The notes: generated by a model from the letters alone, not told the origin. A stretch of DNA of 64,000 nt from Pohlia nutans (GCA_022496805.1 CM040096.1:14013501-14077500), one strand, 5' to 3'; shown: positions 24,960 to 38,119, counted from the first letter of the stretch. Numbers and translations: made by a program.

Positions 24960-25530
24960 TTATGAACTAACCCACTGTAAAAAACATTGATCATATGGAA
25001 AGGTTTCCAGGTAGTAAACATTCTGAGTATGCATGCCAACCACCAAGCTCAGATTGTCGTCTGACAATCAATTCCTCGACTGGTCTTTCAAAAACGTCAG
25101 AGAGGAAAAGCATCGCTCATCTTCGATAGACCCAAGTACATGGATGATGGCAATTTGAGCAAGTTTGACATACTCAGACATGCTCCTTGCTAGGGCATTG
25201 TTAGCATCTAGCATTCGCCAAAGGCGAGTGAGTGGATTCAATTTGTCCAATGAATCCATGGCTACACCAGAATTTGAAATCATTGCCATTTTGAATAGAG
25301 GTTGTTGGAGCTCTAACTCAAACCGGTCTAGTAGCGCTTATTCTCATCGTTTCCCACCCACTGCGGCTCTCCATAGAAATTCTTAAGTACATCGAGGTGC
25401 TTACGAAACGATACCTCTGGATCTGACTCTTGCAGCCAGTATTGTGGGAAGACCACTTTGAGAGCGTCTATGATGGTCTGGGCAGGAAATCTTGCCTTTA
25501 ATTCGACAATCAATTGCTCTGCCGCTACTG
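24960..25530 (-). pseudogene. Decayed hAT-like transposase C-terminal fragment
   Basis: On the minus strand an acceptor-like TTGTGCAG precedes a frame encoding AEQLIVELKARFPAQTIIDA and FPQYWLQ, then GEPQWVGNDENKR. A one-base frame shift near 25325 leads into LDRFELELQQPLFKMAM and then EYVKLAQIAIIHVLGSIEDE and RCFSSLTFLKDQSRN. A TGA (25055-25057) interrupts the frame just before LSDDNLSLVVGMHTQNVYYL and ETFPYDQ, which runs to TAA at 24960. The order 'LAQIA-hydrophobic-S-E-R-xFS-L' resembles the hAT-family dimerisation region found in plant transposases and domesticated zinc-finger proteins. No upstream catalytic domain or TIRs were found. The frame shift and stop show it is broken. Family assignment is moderately sure. 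Confidence 0.6.
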
Positions 25531-25711
25531 CACAATGCAATTAGAGAATGCACATCAATCATGAGTGAACAAAGTCAATAATACATACTTTCAGAACTCA
25601 CTAGATGTCTAAACTAATCAAAAAATTATGGAAGGTGGGAGCCAAGCCTGTCGATTCAGCACATCCATATAATTTATGGTTTATGTATAGCAAAATTGTA
25701 CATACAATACT

Positions 25712-26285
25712 TTAACCCCTAAACGTCCAACCGTCCAGAAAGTGGACAATGTACAGAATCAAACACACTTTTCTCATTTGTCATTGATATTTTTCAGCGT
25801 GGATTTTTTACTATATATTTTATGGGAAGTTAGCTTCATGCATGTGTGATCCGATTAGAAAGAGGATGATTTGTGAAATTTTTATGCCTCGTTTCATATT
25901 GTAGTGATTCACCCAAAGTTTTGAAGATTTCATTATAAAAGTGCTCTTAAAAAATTCAACTCATCATATTAAGCAACCAAAAAATCTCCAAATCACTACA
26001 CTTCGAGTATTACATTTCAACCAATCACAACAAATTTCATATACAAATTGTCAATATCTTATTCGTAGTTGAATTACAAAAGAATTTTCAATTTCAAGTT
26101 TCAAATTTTATATAAAAATATTGGAGATAACAATCGCTGATCTAACCATATGGATAGAATTTAAAATTTATGATGTACAACTTTTATTCATACATCAAAT
26201 TCAAAATATCCCTCTGAGTTGCATTTAACGATGCATCTTTGCAAAACTGTTGAATTGGAGAGGGGTGAGGACGTTTAGGAGTTAA
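25712..26285 (-). mobile_element. TTAA-type element D (family 1)
   Basis: Ends are TTAACCCCTAAACGTCCAAC and (inward) TTAACTCCTAAACGTCCTC. The hairpin GTCCA-GAAAG-TGGAC is at 25733-25747. It is an inverted relative of element M, sharing the interior around the 'CTTTCTAATCGGATCACAC' block. It is 574 bp with no coding capacity. Confidence 0.85.
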
Positions 26286-26678
26286 CGCCAAAGAATCAGC
26301 AGTACCCTAATGGTTCTCTAGTACTGTACAGTACAACAGAAAGTTATCGGACAACTCTCTCCTTCAAACTAAATCAAAATTGTAAGCTCTTGGATATCTA
26401 TGGCTCTTTTAGGATGCAAGGAAGAACAAGGTTTATGATTTTGAACCCTTTTCCAATTGTTCCTTTGAACATTTATTTTTTATTTTTTATTTTTTTTTAC
26501 AAATGGAACAAGTTTTATTTCATTGCGAAAGAGAGGAACAACAGCCTTTGAACATTTTTGATGAACAAGTTTAAGATTTGTACATGTTCTCATCTTTAGA
26601 CCTTCGTTAAGCACTTCGTTGAAATTCCCTTCAAGAATCCTGTACCGTAACATCCCGTTACTGCACTCGACGAGAGTT

Positions 26679-26699
26679 TAACAGTGCAGTGCACTGTTA
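26679..26699. repeat. Perfect 10-bp-arm palindrome
   Basis: TAACAGTGCA-G-TGCACTGTTA, just upstream of the 116-bp foldback and possibly part of a larger nested element. Confidence 0.8.
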
Positions 26700-26754
26700 C
26701 CGAACATAACACTGAAATGCACGCTCCCAAACATGGGAACTCGGGCTTAACGCC

Positions 26755-26870
26755 GGGTTACGCACTGGAACGCGTGCGTTTCCCCATGTTCCTGCATTGG
26801 CACTTGGGCTGCCGCCCTCGAGCGCTGGTGCAGTAACATGGGGTTACGCACTCGTTCCAGTGTGTAACCC
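26755..26870. mobile_element. 116-bp foldback MITE
   Basis: GGGTTACGCACTGGAACG is matched by the inverted GGGTTACACACTGGAACG with one difference in 18. It is GC-rich against its surroundings. Target duplication not identified. Confidence 0.65.
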
Positions 26871-28242
26871 TATACATATATCTCGTTTCATGACTCCAAT
26901 GCTTGGTTTGATTCAAAGATTTGAGTTTACCGGGGTGTAATTGGTTTAGCAAAGTAGGATTCACTTGATTTGGTCATCAATTAATTTTCTTTTATCAACC
27001 TCAACAATCTCTTGTCATGTAACTCCAATGATTGATTTGATTGAAGATTTGGATTTGAAAAGGTGCAATTATTCTCATACGGAAGAAATAGTTCATTAAA
27101 ATTTCAAATTCATACAATTTTCAAACAAGAAAGTGAAAACACAAGATGTAAAAACAAGCGACGACTTTACAATTAACTACGTGTTTTGTTTGTCCTTTTC
27201 CAAGGCTAAACCCACTTGTTGGACAAGTGTTGTTTATGTATTGATGAAAATTTGCTTCATTTGTGTTAAAAATAAATAAATAATCTAAAAGCATCAAGAT
27301 AGTTACATTGCATTTGTATTTACAATAATTTAGTGTGTTTCAAGTATAAGATAGTAAAACAAGTACATTGATGTATAATAAAAATAGTGTACCTCATGCG
27401 TTGGATAGTAACAACGGTGTCCTATGCATTTGATGATAAAAATTACTTGTCTCATGTACAAGATTATTTGGGAAAATGAACTTCTAGCTATATAAGAGCT
27501 ATAGTTGGCTAAAGAGCCAAAAAGACAAAAGAAAAAAATAAATGAAAAATAAGGTGAAAACAGAGGTGCACGTGTTCCGCAGTGAAATTGTCTTTATGAA
27601 CAAGATTGTGCATGTATGCATGCTTCCACTCTATACATTATATAACAAACTAACTATGCCGTGTTGAAGTGACTCCGGCACGACCATTCTCACGACGGAA
27701 CGGTTATGTGAGCACTATCGACTATTTATGGGCTGGTGGTGACTAGCATGGGTCAAAACCAGGTAAGAAAACTCACCAGAAAGAAGATTTAGCACGGGTT
27801 GAATCACAATAATTGTGACAACAGCAGCCATACTAAGAGAAAACCTAAAGCTAAAGCTACAACAAGTTCAAGCTTGATGTCATCTAATTCATGCTCATCA
27901 CCATCAGAACGAAAGCTGCAACTTACCACTCCTTTCCACCAACCCTACATACATGGCCATCCCAACTACTGTAATGTTCACAACATACCTGTGAATAAAT
28001 GCAACATCAACAAACTGACAGCACTTGATTCATTGAGAAACTAAAAGGTTTGTTTGTTCTCATCCAAAAGTGAACCTAAATTCACCTCACTAACAGCACT
28101 CTTAATATCAAGAGAAACTACAACCATCACAGGCCATGACCTCATGTGAAAATGACAATAAGAAAAAATAAAGCAAAGATATAGAGAGGATCATCTGGAG
28201 ACGCTGAATCAAGCGCAATTGGTTGTTGCATTTTTCTCATAT
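26871..28242. other. Intergenic and WD40 gene 3' flank
   Basis: AT-rich with no recognisable gene. The WD40 gene's 3' UTR presumably occupies the part next to 28243. Confidence 0.5.
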
Positions 28243-31200
28243 TTAAAGTCGGACAGGGAAGCCGTAATTTTGAAATGTTGTTATTTCGCCTCCCAAACCT
28301 GCAGTAACGATAACTAATCCCCAAGCGGGAGAGACAGTAACCAAGTCTACATAGGGAGGGGAAGTAGCACCGATCTCTCCACTGTGTGCAGAGGCCGACT
28401 GTGTCAAGTTGGGCCCTCCAGTGTGAAAAGAACCAAGCTTTTCTTCAGGCCAGGTAGCAGATCCTTTGGGTCCACACTCAGGGAAGAAGCTTGAACGGCG
28501 TTGTTGCTGGGGAGGGGAGGTATTATCACAAGCATCTACTAAAGAGGGTGATTGTTGTAATACCTTAGAGCTAAGATCTAGTGGTGATGATGATGCATCG
28601 AGCTGATGACCATGTAGTTTTCCACCCTCCACTTGAGTAGTGTGTTCATCTGCCACTGCAACACTGTTTTTCCTCCCAGAGCCGAAAATCCCTAGAGGGG
28701 ATCTTCCTAAGCAATAGGATGGGCATTTTGACTGCTCATCAGAGCCCTTGGTTGGAGCATTCTCGTCTCTGGGTGGAGATGATTCTGGCTCACTCGGTAC
28801 CTGTACATTGTTACTTCCAAAGTCCTCTGACCTATCCAGAGGCTCACTAAGCTGAGGGGTTGAAGAACCCGGCCACGCAATTGCTACTGATACATGGCGT
28901 GCTGTGAACTCCTCACACGAGAGTTGCTTGTCTCGCCGATAGATTGAGGTTTTGTTGGACACGTCTCTGTTGCAAGAGTTCCAGACTAGAACTCGCGAGT
29001 CCTCACTCGCACTGATGATGAAGTCTCCTGCTGGAGAAAAGGATGATGAGATTTGGCTCTTCACGTTTCGTAGACCTGGAATCAAACAAAAAATGAGTGA
29101 ATCAGTTTTACAATGAAAACACAAACAACAATTCTCCACTACAGTAGTGCCCAAGCTATAAAAAAATAGGAAAGTCCACTTTGGAAGCTAATAGTCGATC
29201 GTCATATATTTCGATCATTCAAAAGTGTAGAACATGATTTTTTCTTTCTATAGATACATTCCTTGAAGCTTCCTAAATGATTTATTTCAACTACTATAAA
29301 TATGGATGCAGCCACTCAGAGAAGGGAAGGTGATGAAGGTTGTACAGGAGAGAGCTCTAATTCCAAAAACCTGAGATAAAAATTGAACGGAGATAGAAAG
29401 CGAAGTACCTTTGTACTTGGCAACCAGGTTCAGACCATCATAGACACGGATACGGGAGTCATTAGATGTGACAAGAACTTTTTGCGGATCTCCAGGCATA
29501 CACTGCATTTCAAGAGTTGCCAACGGCTACGTTAACATCATGTGAAAATGATAAAACAATGTTCACTTCAAACTTTTATACTAACAAATGTCATTGCATT
29601 GTACATACAAACATTGACATGATTGAATAGTAAACCAAACAACCTAGCTCATAATGCAAATCATAGGTTACCCGTGCTGTTGACAAAGCATATCCAAAAC
29701 ACAAACAATCGACGAGATTTGTGTGCATGATGCATACATGTAATCCAGTTATCTTCTTCCCCCGTGCCTTTTTGTTCTCCTCACGGACATCTATATGAGC
29801 ATCCAGCTCCAACTTGTTCCCTGCACCATCTTGATCACATGCTCAGTGTCAGAGAGGAAAAAGTGTGAAGGCTGCAATTACAATTTGCATAAATCCAGCA
29901 CTACTGATGAGGCTTTTCCGCAAAAAAGTTGACCCACATCATCATTTCATGAAGATACCAGCAAACAGTTTAAAGATATTACGGCCTGCCAGCATCAAAC
30001 AGCCACCTACAATGGAGAGTATAATCTCAAACTTCTATGATACATATTATTGCACAATAGGTAATTGTACGGGTATTTTAAACCGTCAAAAACATGTACT
30101 CACCTGTAGCATTGTAGAAGCGACATGTCCCTTTGTAAGAACCAACAATCGCTTTCTGAAACCACAAACATTACAATCTGTTAATCCCTCATTTACAAAC
30201 AGATAGAACGAAGTCAAAGGATTCGAGTGCAAACAAGAGAATAATAATTAGGATACCTTTCCATCCGGAGTGTAGCATACAGCTGTGACCATTTCTTGTA
30301 GATCATGCCAGTCAACTACGTGATGTTTGGGAATGCTCCAAATCCGCACTCTATCATCAAGCGACCCACTAAGAAAGTAGCGATCGTCAAGAGGATTGAA
30401 CTGTGCACAAGTAACTGCCATACAACCCCACCAAATGTCATCAGAATCATGTTCAAAGAAGAACAAACAACCAACTCTAGCACAAGAACAAATCTCCTTC
30501 GGCATAACAACCTTTGAAAGCTGAATTCAACCCCTGAATCAACTCCTTTAGCAGAAAATCACTGTAGTATTTAGGCGTATCAACCATGTTCCTTTCATCA
30601 CTAAAAAAGGAAGCAAGCAGTACTAAGTATTCATACACGCACTAACACCAAATAATAGTGTCAAAGCGAAACTTAATTTACCATAGTCATTATGTGAGAA
30701 CACCCGCAGACATTCGTCATATGAAATGTGCCACAAGCGTACGGTTTTGTCCATTGATGAAGACAAAAGAAACTGGCACACAGTCAAACACAAAGCCTGT
30801 TAAAAGCTCGCCATGACATTCATAAAATACGACCAGACTATAACAAAGCCCATTGCAATGAAATAGTACCATGCTTGGAATGATTTTTCCCCACTTTGCA
30901 TTACCATAAGGCATGAAATTGTGAAGCATAGTAACTTCATCTTATTGGATAAAAAATTATATGGATGAGAACGTGACCATTAATTTGGATGAATTCGTGA
31001 CACATTTCATGCAACTGCTCCTTTAATAATATAGATGGAGAGCAGGATTCTCCTGTACAAATGCATTCATTTATGGTATAAGCAAATTTATAAAAGGATA
31101 CCTGACTTTGAGACCATGACAAGTCCAAGATATCCTCTGTGTGGCCCCGGAAAGAGCACAAGGGTTTCTCAGAGAGCCAGAAGAGCTTAGGAACTGGGCC

Positions 31201-34200
31201 CTTGTTATGGTTGCTGGACTTGTGTCTTCGAGGTAGCGATCCTTTCAAACTCTTCATGCTTCCTTCCTTGTCGATCTTAGCCATACTTCTATCTTGGCCT
31301 GCCTTGACGCTTCCATCATTATCAACTTTGACGCTACCCTCTCTCCGTCCCAGGTCACCCTTCCAAACATCTGACACAAGTCAACTTTTTTAGGTTAATA
31401 CATTTCTCAAAAAGTGTCATGATTTTCAACTTGAACATTCTAGGAACGTGTTTACTTCAGATCTTGCCGATGAGGATATATTTAATGCTTTCTAATGACT
31501 ATATTAGCTCATATAATCTGCAAACCACTCATCTGAGTCTCTATACCAAACCATCTAGGAAGAAACTCCAAGAGTCTGCTCCACGATGATCTAGACACCC
31601 AATCCCAACTCTTGGTTCCCTAAATGCATCATACGGTGTCATCAATTATTTTAAGCTTGTCACCTCAACTCTAGTTACACATGAAGTTGGTTCAACTTGC
31701 AATGAATTATTAGAGTTATCCTTAAACTCATTCAAATTGGAGGTGCTTTGTAATGATGTGAATAGATAAATAATATTGTAAATAGATATTGATAAGACTT
31801 ATTTTTGGTGGTTCAATCACAAATCTGAAATAGGGTTGAGTTTTAACCCTTAAACGTCAACCCCAACCCCAGCCCCTCGGGCTTCGTTTTCTCAGTTTTC
31901 AAACCACTTTGACCATGAATTGCTAATAATGGAGAAATGTTTTATGAATTTTCTTTATTAGGCATCATCCATGACAAGAATAGTATGTACCTACATTTTA
32001 AGAATGTAAATTACTTGTATATTTTGAGGTTAAAACTCGAAAATACTCCTTTCTAAATTAGGAAATGACGTTTGGGTAACTCTATTTTAAGCTTGCTATT
32101 TCAACCCTGGTTGCAGGTGATGTTGGTTCAGATTTTAAGCTTGTTCCTTCAACCTGTGCAATGTATAGTGGCCCTAATTGACTCAGATGTCTGTAATGTT
32201 CACAGCAGGGCTTACCAGACTCTGCCATCATTGGATGGTCAACAACCTCCCAGACATGGATCACCCGGTCTTGTCCAGCGCTGGCAAGGTAGCGTCCGTC
32301 AGGACTAAATTTCATAGTCCATATGGCACCTTGATGGGCGAGAATCTCTTGGCTCAAGTGAAGATCAGAAAGTTCCCTGGAGCTTTTCTGCCGCAGCTTC
32401 ACTTTCACTTTTTGAGGTTTCCTCCAAAACGAGCCATCAGTGTCCTCCGTTGGCAACGTCCCACGTCTAGTGAACTCATTTCTATCCAGACCTGCAAACG
32501 AGCTGTCCCTCTTGGGTGACCCGTCTCCAGACAGACTCCCCACTTGTGAAGACGTATCTGTATCATCAACACTCCGTTGTGAAGAAGTATCAAAAGTTGC
32601 TGAAACACTTCGTGCACTTCCACTCCTGTTGTTTGAGCTTGTTGTTGTCGTCAGCGCACCCTTAAGCTTCTTCAACCAGCTCTTCCTTTTGGTAAAAGTG
32701 GGAGGTTTCCTGTCAGTCTTCAAGGTTTGCTCAGGTTTGGTGTCTGCAAATAGTTCTCGCCTGTGGAGCTCCTGTGTGACTGGAGAAAACAGGCCTAATG
32801 TCTTCTCAAACTCGGCAAGAGTCAAGTCCTTGCCTGTGGCAACCTCTCGAAGCATATTCAACGAGCCGTCTCTGTTGAATCTCTTCATCAGAAACTCCTT
32901 TCCACTATCCAGGTCACGAATCTTCAGACGCTCTTCCATAATGTTCTCGATAGCATTCTGAGGGCTGGAAGCATCCTCGGATTCAAAATCCAGGAAAAGC
33001 AGCTTCTCCTGAGAACTCGATGCTCGGTGCTGGTGCCCTGATTCTAATCGTGAACCATTTTCATCTTCCAACGATGAAAAACTATCGCTGTCAGGTCTCT
33101 TAATCTGGTTTGAAAGAAAGTCCGAGCTGTACATACAGTGCCTGTCAACAGATTCAGCACACTCGCATGTTTTCTGCTCTGGGGATCTGGAGCACTTGGA
33201 AGATTTAAAACCTGGTTCGCTCTTTCCTGTGACCGTATTACATTTCTCTGGGAAATTCTCTTTATGATTCGCTTCTGGTCTGTTAACTTGCGCAGGACCA
33301 TTATCCAGATTCGATTTGCAACCATTCTCTGCTTTTGAGGTCCAGTCTACATCTGGCCCTGAATTCTCACCGTCGAGATGTGCACAGCCCTTCCGCTTAC
33401 CCCCACACTTTTCACAAGTACGCTTCACCTGCATCCATAAGTTCCCATTAGGTTTATTAAAAGCATTGTCATACTTGAATATGTTGCTGTAAGTGTGAAG
33501 TAGCTCACCAATTATCAAAAGGATAGCATCTAGTACTAGTAGGTTCTCGAGCAGCGGCCTTTAACACACTTGGATAAAAATCTAGGTTCTTTTTGAAAAG
33601 CATCTACACCCTTGGAAAAAAAAGGACAGGTCACTCACTAAGTTCCATGCATGCTCTCTACAGTGAATGTCAGACTTTTGAGTCTTTTATTTTTTGGTTT
33701 CCATCTACAGTGGAGAAAGGTAAGTTCTCGAAACTGACTGCTCGAGAATGTTATGTAACAGCTACAATTACAAGTCCAATGATCATGGAAGCAAAAAATC
33801 CTCAAAGCTAAGATATTCAAACACTCACTGGTGATGCTTTTCAGTCACTCATGCAATGTAGCTGCACACAGAAACACAACTGGAGAAGAAGGTAGCCTTA
33901 CAAGTTCGCTTTCTTCTTCACCCCAATTCCGGGACGTTTGGGAGCCCGCCTCAGCAAATGCCAAGTGGCCATCTAGAGGCTCATCTCGTGAGCTTCGCAA
34001 ACCCTTTTGCTTGAAGAACCGCTGCCTGCGTTCATTGATACTCGAAGGGTCATCCTTCCAGACCGAAAATTTGGATTGGAAAGAGGACGGTGTCCAAACG
34101 GGTGAATCGTCAACAGTAGGAATCGCCACTTTGGTGGTAATACGCAAAAATCTATTGTTGTTGTTTTCTGGACCACTAGTACTATTTCCTTCTTCGTCTG

Positions 34201-34282
34201 CACTATCTGAGCCTGATGTGGAGGTGATGATGTCCTCGAACGTCTCATGAAACTCATCGTCCGACACAAACTCCTCTCCCAT
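28243..34282 (-). CDS. Plant WDR44-like WD40-repeat protein, 9 coding exons
   Basis: Exons in transcript order: 34282-33902, 33428-32216, 31370-31102, 30772-30682, 30414-30257, 30155-30104, 29820-29738, 29502-29409, 29075-28243. The joined frame is 1057 codons plus stop. The ATG at 34282 is the first after an in-frame TGA. The N-terminus is acidic ([18 protein letters not shown]), followed by [17 protein letters not shown], a motif shared by plant members. A Cys cluster ([11 protein letters not shown], residues 132-142) begins exon 2. [15 protein letters not shown] family sequence and a Ser-rich basic segment precede the WD40 domain. Six blades are visible: about 482-521, 599-640, 641-679, 681-722, 743-773 and 782-813, with a 75-residue loop between the first two as in plant homologues. 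A 240-residue Ser/Pro-rich tail follows. Animal WDR44 binds Rab11; the role of the plant group is less clear, so trafficking is only inferred. Family assignment is strong. Confidence 0.95.
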
Positions 34283-34289
34283 GCTCACA

Positions 34290-35850
34290 GCCCTTCAAAC
34301 GCACCTACATCTCCTGCCACCCCCAAATTGGAACATGAAGGGAGCGCCACCTTGTTTAAAATTCAGGCCCATTCAACATCTTCAAATGAAAAAAAAATGA
34401 ATGGCAGCATGACAGATCCGAGCAGGATGATAACCCTGGTGTTCGGGAGATGGCCAACCTCCCATAGGTTCGATGTGGAAAGAAATACCCTAGTCTGGAT
34501 TCACTCGGCAGCCTTTACAGAGTATTTGAAACGCCAACGGCTGTTGCCTCCAATGTCGTTGACAAGAAGATAAGGGTGAAGAAGAAGTAGAAGAAGAAGA
34601 AGAAGAAGAAGAAGAAGAAGAAGAGAAACAGCTTCGTAATGCATCCATTACTCTGACCTCCCGTTCCCAATCCTCTCGCTAGTCAAGGTCGTCATCATCA
34701 ATACATACCCGTCACCAAATCTGGTACAACACTCTTTGAAATCTCCACGGGATTCCAATCCAGTTTTCCCGTTCAAACCATCAGATCACTAGGGTACGTA
34801 GCAGAATGTAAAACACTAAATTCTAACCAAAATGGCAACCAACAACCGGATCGCGAAATCGAAAAATTAACACAATAATAATCCACCCTCCTCTTCCTCC
34901 GATTCCAGTGCCAAATTCCCGCAACAAAAAAAATCACCGGTGATGTCTCTGTTGTGCGTGATCCTCAAACCCCAAATCACCTTTCCAATCATAACCCAAA
35001 TGGCTCCATATCATTCCTTTCCAAAGCGCTCTCTCTCACCCACAAAAATCGCGCTAACTTGAAAGATGATGTCTCTGTTGCGCGTGATGCTCAAACCCCA
35101 AACACCGTGTGATCATAACTCGAATGTCTCTCTCTCTCGCAAACACGAACCTCGAAATCCACACCAATTGCACCGACATCTGTAATCTCCCACAAACGGC
35201 ACATCGGCTACAACCTTCAGATCTGACCCAACCGGTCGTCACTCATCAGTTGGTACACTCACACAATCTTCAAGGGTCGTCCGCCTCTTCTGACTCCTCC
35301 CCTCCGCAGGAATCTGAGAAAATGGCTAAACAAAACTTACGGAGGAGGAGGAGGAGCAAGAGCTTGACGGAACAAAAAGTATTATAAAAACAATAGTCTG
35401 ACTGAAGTGACGGAGGGAAGAAGGGCATCCGGAATCGGGAGGTAGTGGCGTTGCTTGGGTTACTACTACCTTGCTCTGCTGATGATGCAACCACTGTGGA
35501 TTACGTGTAATAATTGACTGGGATTATTCAATGCCTGCGAGGAGGGGAGGGTGAATGCTGGTGAATGAAGAATTGTTGGGCGAGGATCGAGACGGACACA
35601 ATACAGAGAGATCGATTGTGGTGGCCAGCCGCGCCCCGGCCGCACTCACGGACTGACTGGCCTGGCTGACCGAGAGAATAGAAGAGAGACAAGAGACGCC
35701 GCGAGAGACGAGCGACGTGACGACGACGGATGAGGAGTTGTCTGAGGCAACTGCATTGTGTGGATGGATGGATGGAATCGTCGGAGCTACGTTCATCTGA
35801 AATTACCATATACTTACTGTGGGTGCATGAATGCCATGGGTAAACTCTCT
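34290..35850 (-). promoter_or_regulatory. Probable 5' UTR and promoter of the WD40 gene
   Basis: Reading the minus strand, a TATATGG box lies near 35810. It is followed by a GC- and CT-rich stretch (about 35520-35750) and a possible 5' UTR intron donor (CAAG/GTAGTA) near 35470. Pyrimidine-rich leader sequence with a long TTC run (34575-34625) leads towards the ATG. A partial duplication is visible: GATGTCTCTGTTG followed by CGTGATNCTCAAACCCC occurs at about 34943 and 35067. Small frames here have no recognisable product. Boundaries are inferred. Confidence 0.4.
34579..34625 (-). repeat. (GAA/TTC)n microsatellite in the WD40 leader
   Basis: About 15 nearly uninterrupted GAA triplets on the plus strand, hence TTC on the gene's sense strand, 300 bp before its start codon. 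CT/TTC runs are common in plant 5' leaders. Confidence 0.9.
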
Positions 35851-35979
35851 CATGGCCCATTCACATTGGCACAAGTGGAAATTTTCCTTCCAAAACAAGC
35901 CAAAGAAAAGTCAGAAGTAAATTATTTCTATCCAAAATCTTGTACACATTAAATCATAACATTTTATAACAATAAGGTT

Positions 35980-36210
35980 CCAAACTCCCTATTGCTTGGA
36001 TCAAATTTTACAGATAGAATAACTTTTCTTGGAACTATGGTGAGAGAGGACATTTGACATTGTATGAGAAATTTTCATAAGAATTAAACAAGAAGAACTT
36101 ACTTAAGATGTGAAGAAAAGAGCATCCAAGAATATCCAAAACCATTAGAGAGAATTTTGAAAACTTTAGTAGAGATAGAAAGTCTCCAAAACTTAATAAT
36201 GTAATGGTTT
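35980..36210 (+). repeat. Dispersed repeat, counterpart of 21950-22110
   Basis: Shares GGAACTATGGTGAGAGAGGA and AGAGCATCCAAGAATATCC in inverted orientation with 21950-22110. Confidence 0.6.
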
Positions 36211-37419
36211 AAATGTAAGGCATTGATACATAGTGGCGCAAATGGTCACCTAGCACAAATAGGGTGCATCAATTTAAATGACTGTTGAATTTACAGTACA
36301 TGTTATTTTATTATTTTCATTCATTGCAAATGCTTTTTTCATCCATTTGCACCAAAGTAATTTTGCACCATAATGATAGCTAACTATTGTGGTGACTGAT
36401 GAATGTCAATGATATATTGTGATTTCTGCGGAGGAGGGATGGATGGATGAAGTTAGCTGCGTTCATCCGTCGGGGTAGTGGACGGGGTCGCGACTCCCGA
36501 GTTGCCACTGTAGGAGTCCCGCGGATTGCGGGTCATGGGCGGGGTGCTGGGTGTAAATGGTGCATCATTGTGGGATGTTTTTCATCCCTTGTTTTTCATC
36601 CCGTTTCTCATCTAGTAGCTGAAAAGGTACACCTGTTGGCCACTTGGCAGGGTTATCTTTTGTGCGTAGGGGATCATGGGCGCTTTAGTCGCTAAGCACC
36701 GGTACATCTGTGATGAGTCCACTCATGAACTGCTTATGTAAGTTACAGCGCAAAAAATCGGTAAGCTTACATGACATTCTCCAGCCCAGGTACTTTTTAA
36801 AGTGACTACTGACTACACTTCAATTACCATATACTGTGGGTGGGTGCATGGCGTGGGTATATTCATCCATTTGAACAAAATTTCATCCATTTTGGATGAA
36901 TTTACCACAACATTTTGAATAAATAGTTATTAGTAAAGCCCCTTGTAAAGATTGTGGGCCACAATATATGGTGATTTCAGTGTACCGGTATTTTCAATAG
37001 CAACACCGTTTGTTTACATATAGTTATTATTGTAGTTTTGACATTCTAAGGGCCGATTTACACATAAGTCAAGGTTGTTTTGATGTGTAAGAGGGTTCAA
37101 ATCCTCACCTTTCATTGGTCCAAATCCCAAAATCAACCCCCTGACCTTTTTACACCAAGACTTGAGATCAAATTTCAAAATCAAATTTTTAATCAAAAAT
37201 GACAAGGTATAACACAGCTCCAACTCAAAGAATTGGGTGCACCAAAAATGAAAGGCTAATTCGTGTCATTGGGACCATTTCCAAATTTCAATTACAAAAA
37301 CCAATTTTTTGTTAAAACTTTTCCAACAATCAGCACCCCTGGATTGTTTTCAAATATAAACGACTCTTTATGGTCTCTTCTTCCCTTCATCCTCATTTGT
37401 CTCTTTCGCCCCAACACCA
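36211..37419. other. Intergenic with degenerate repeats
   Basis: A GC-rich island at 36430-36700 yields an 82-codon frame of no known family. AATTACCATATACT...GTGGGTG at 36825 repeats sequence at 35800, next to the presumed WD40 promoter. Confidence 0.5.
37075..37110 (+). repeat. Isolated B-box-like tRNA-derived fragment
   Basis: GAGGGTTCAAATCCTC occurs at about 37091-37106. The upstream A box is not convincing. Probably a degraded SINE. Confidence 0.3.
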
Positions 37420-37972
37420 TTAATCCCTAAACGTCCACACTACATTTACCCAGTCAAATTTCATCAACTTCTCACATTTTAAAATATATCATGTTTTTGT
37501 TATTTTTCTCATGAATACCATTTATTGTTAAACCGATTTACCTTTATTTTTCATAATTATTTAAATAAAATTTATTTTATAAGATTTTTCAAAGTTTTTC
37601 TCTTGTAATAGTTATAGTAATTACAAAAAATCTTAAAATAATATTTTTTTTTAGGAAAACTGAAAATAACAGTGATGAACAACAAGGTGTAGGTGGCATG
37701 CTTCTTGAGCTTACACAAAAGAAATTTGATTGAAAAACTTTTTCTGCATTGTACATTGGAATTTTAGAGTTACGAACTTTAAAGTGCTGTAAAAAACGCA
37801 ATTTTAACAATTTTGAAGAACACTAAATTGGACTAGGAAGTAAAAGATGGCCCTCATGTTTTCCTAGTTGGAACCATTTTCATTTGAAATAAGGACCTAG
37901 GTGAAAATCGACATTTGAGTGAAAAACGACCAAATGTGGCCATATTGGGCTTTTTAAGCGCTTAGAGATTAA
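37420..37972. mobile_element. TTAA-type element S
   Basis: Ends are TTAATCCCTAAACGTCC and (inward) TTAATCTCTAAGCGC, 553 bp apart. The right end carries only an imperfect stem (GACCAAATGTGGCC). Its left end matches the remnant at 41760-41855. Confidence 0.65.
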
Positions 37973-38119
37973 ACATGGGAGAAATGACCTTCGTTATAAT
38001 CCTATCGTACTTAGTACTTCAGGCCAGCCAATACGGATTGAAATTTGGTTGAATCGGCCCAATAAAAGCAGCCTCCACTTCATATGTAAAGCAGCTTTGA
38101 TGCTTGGTGAAATACTAGG

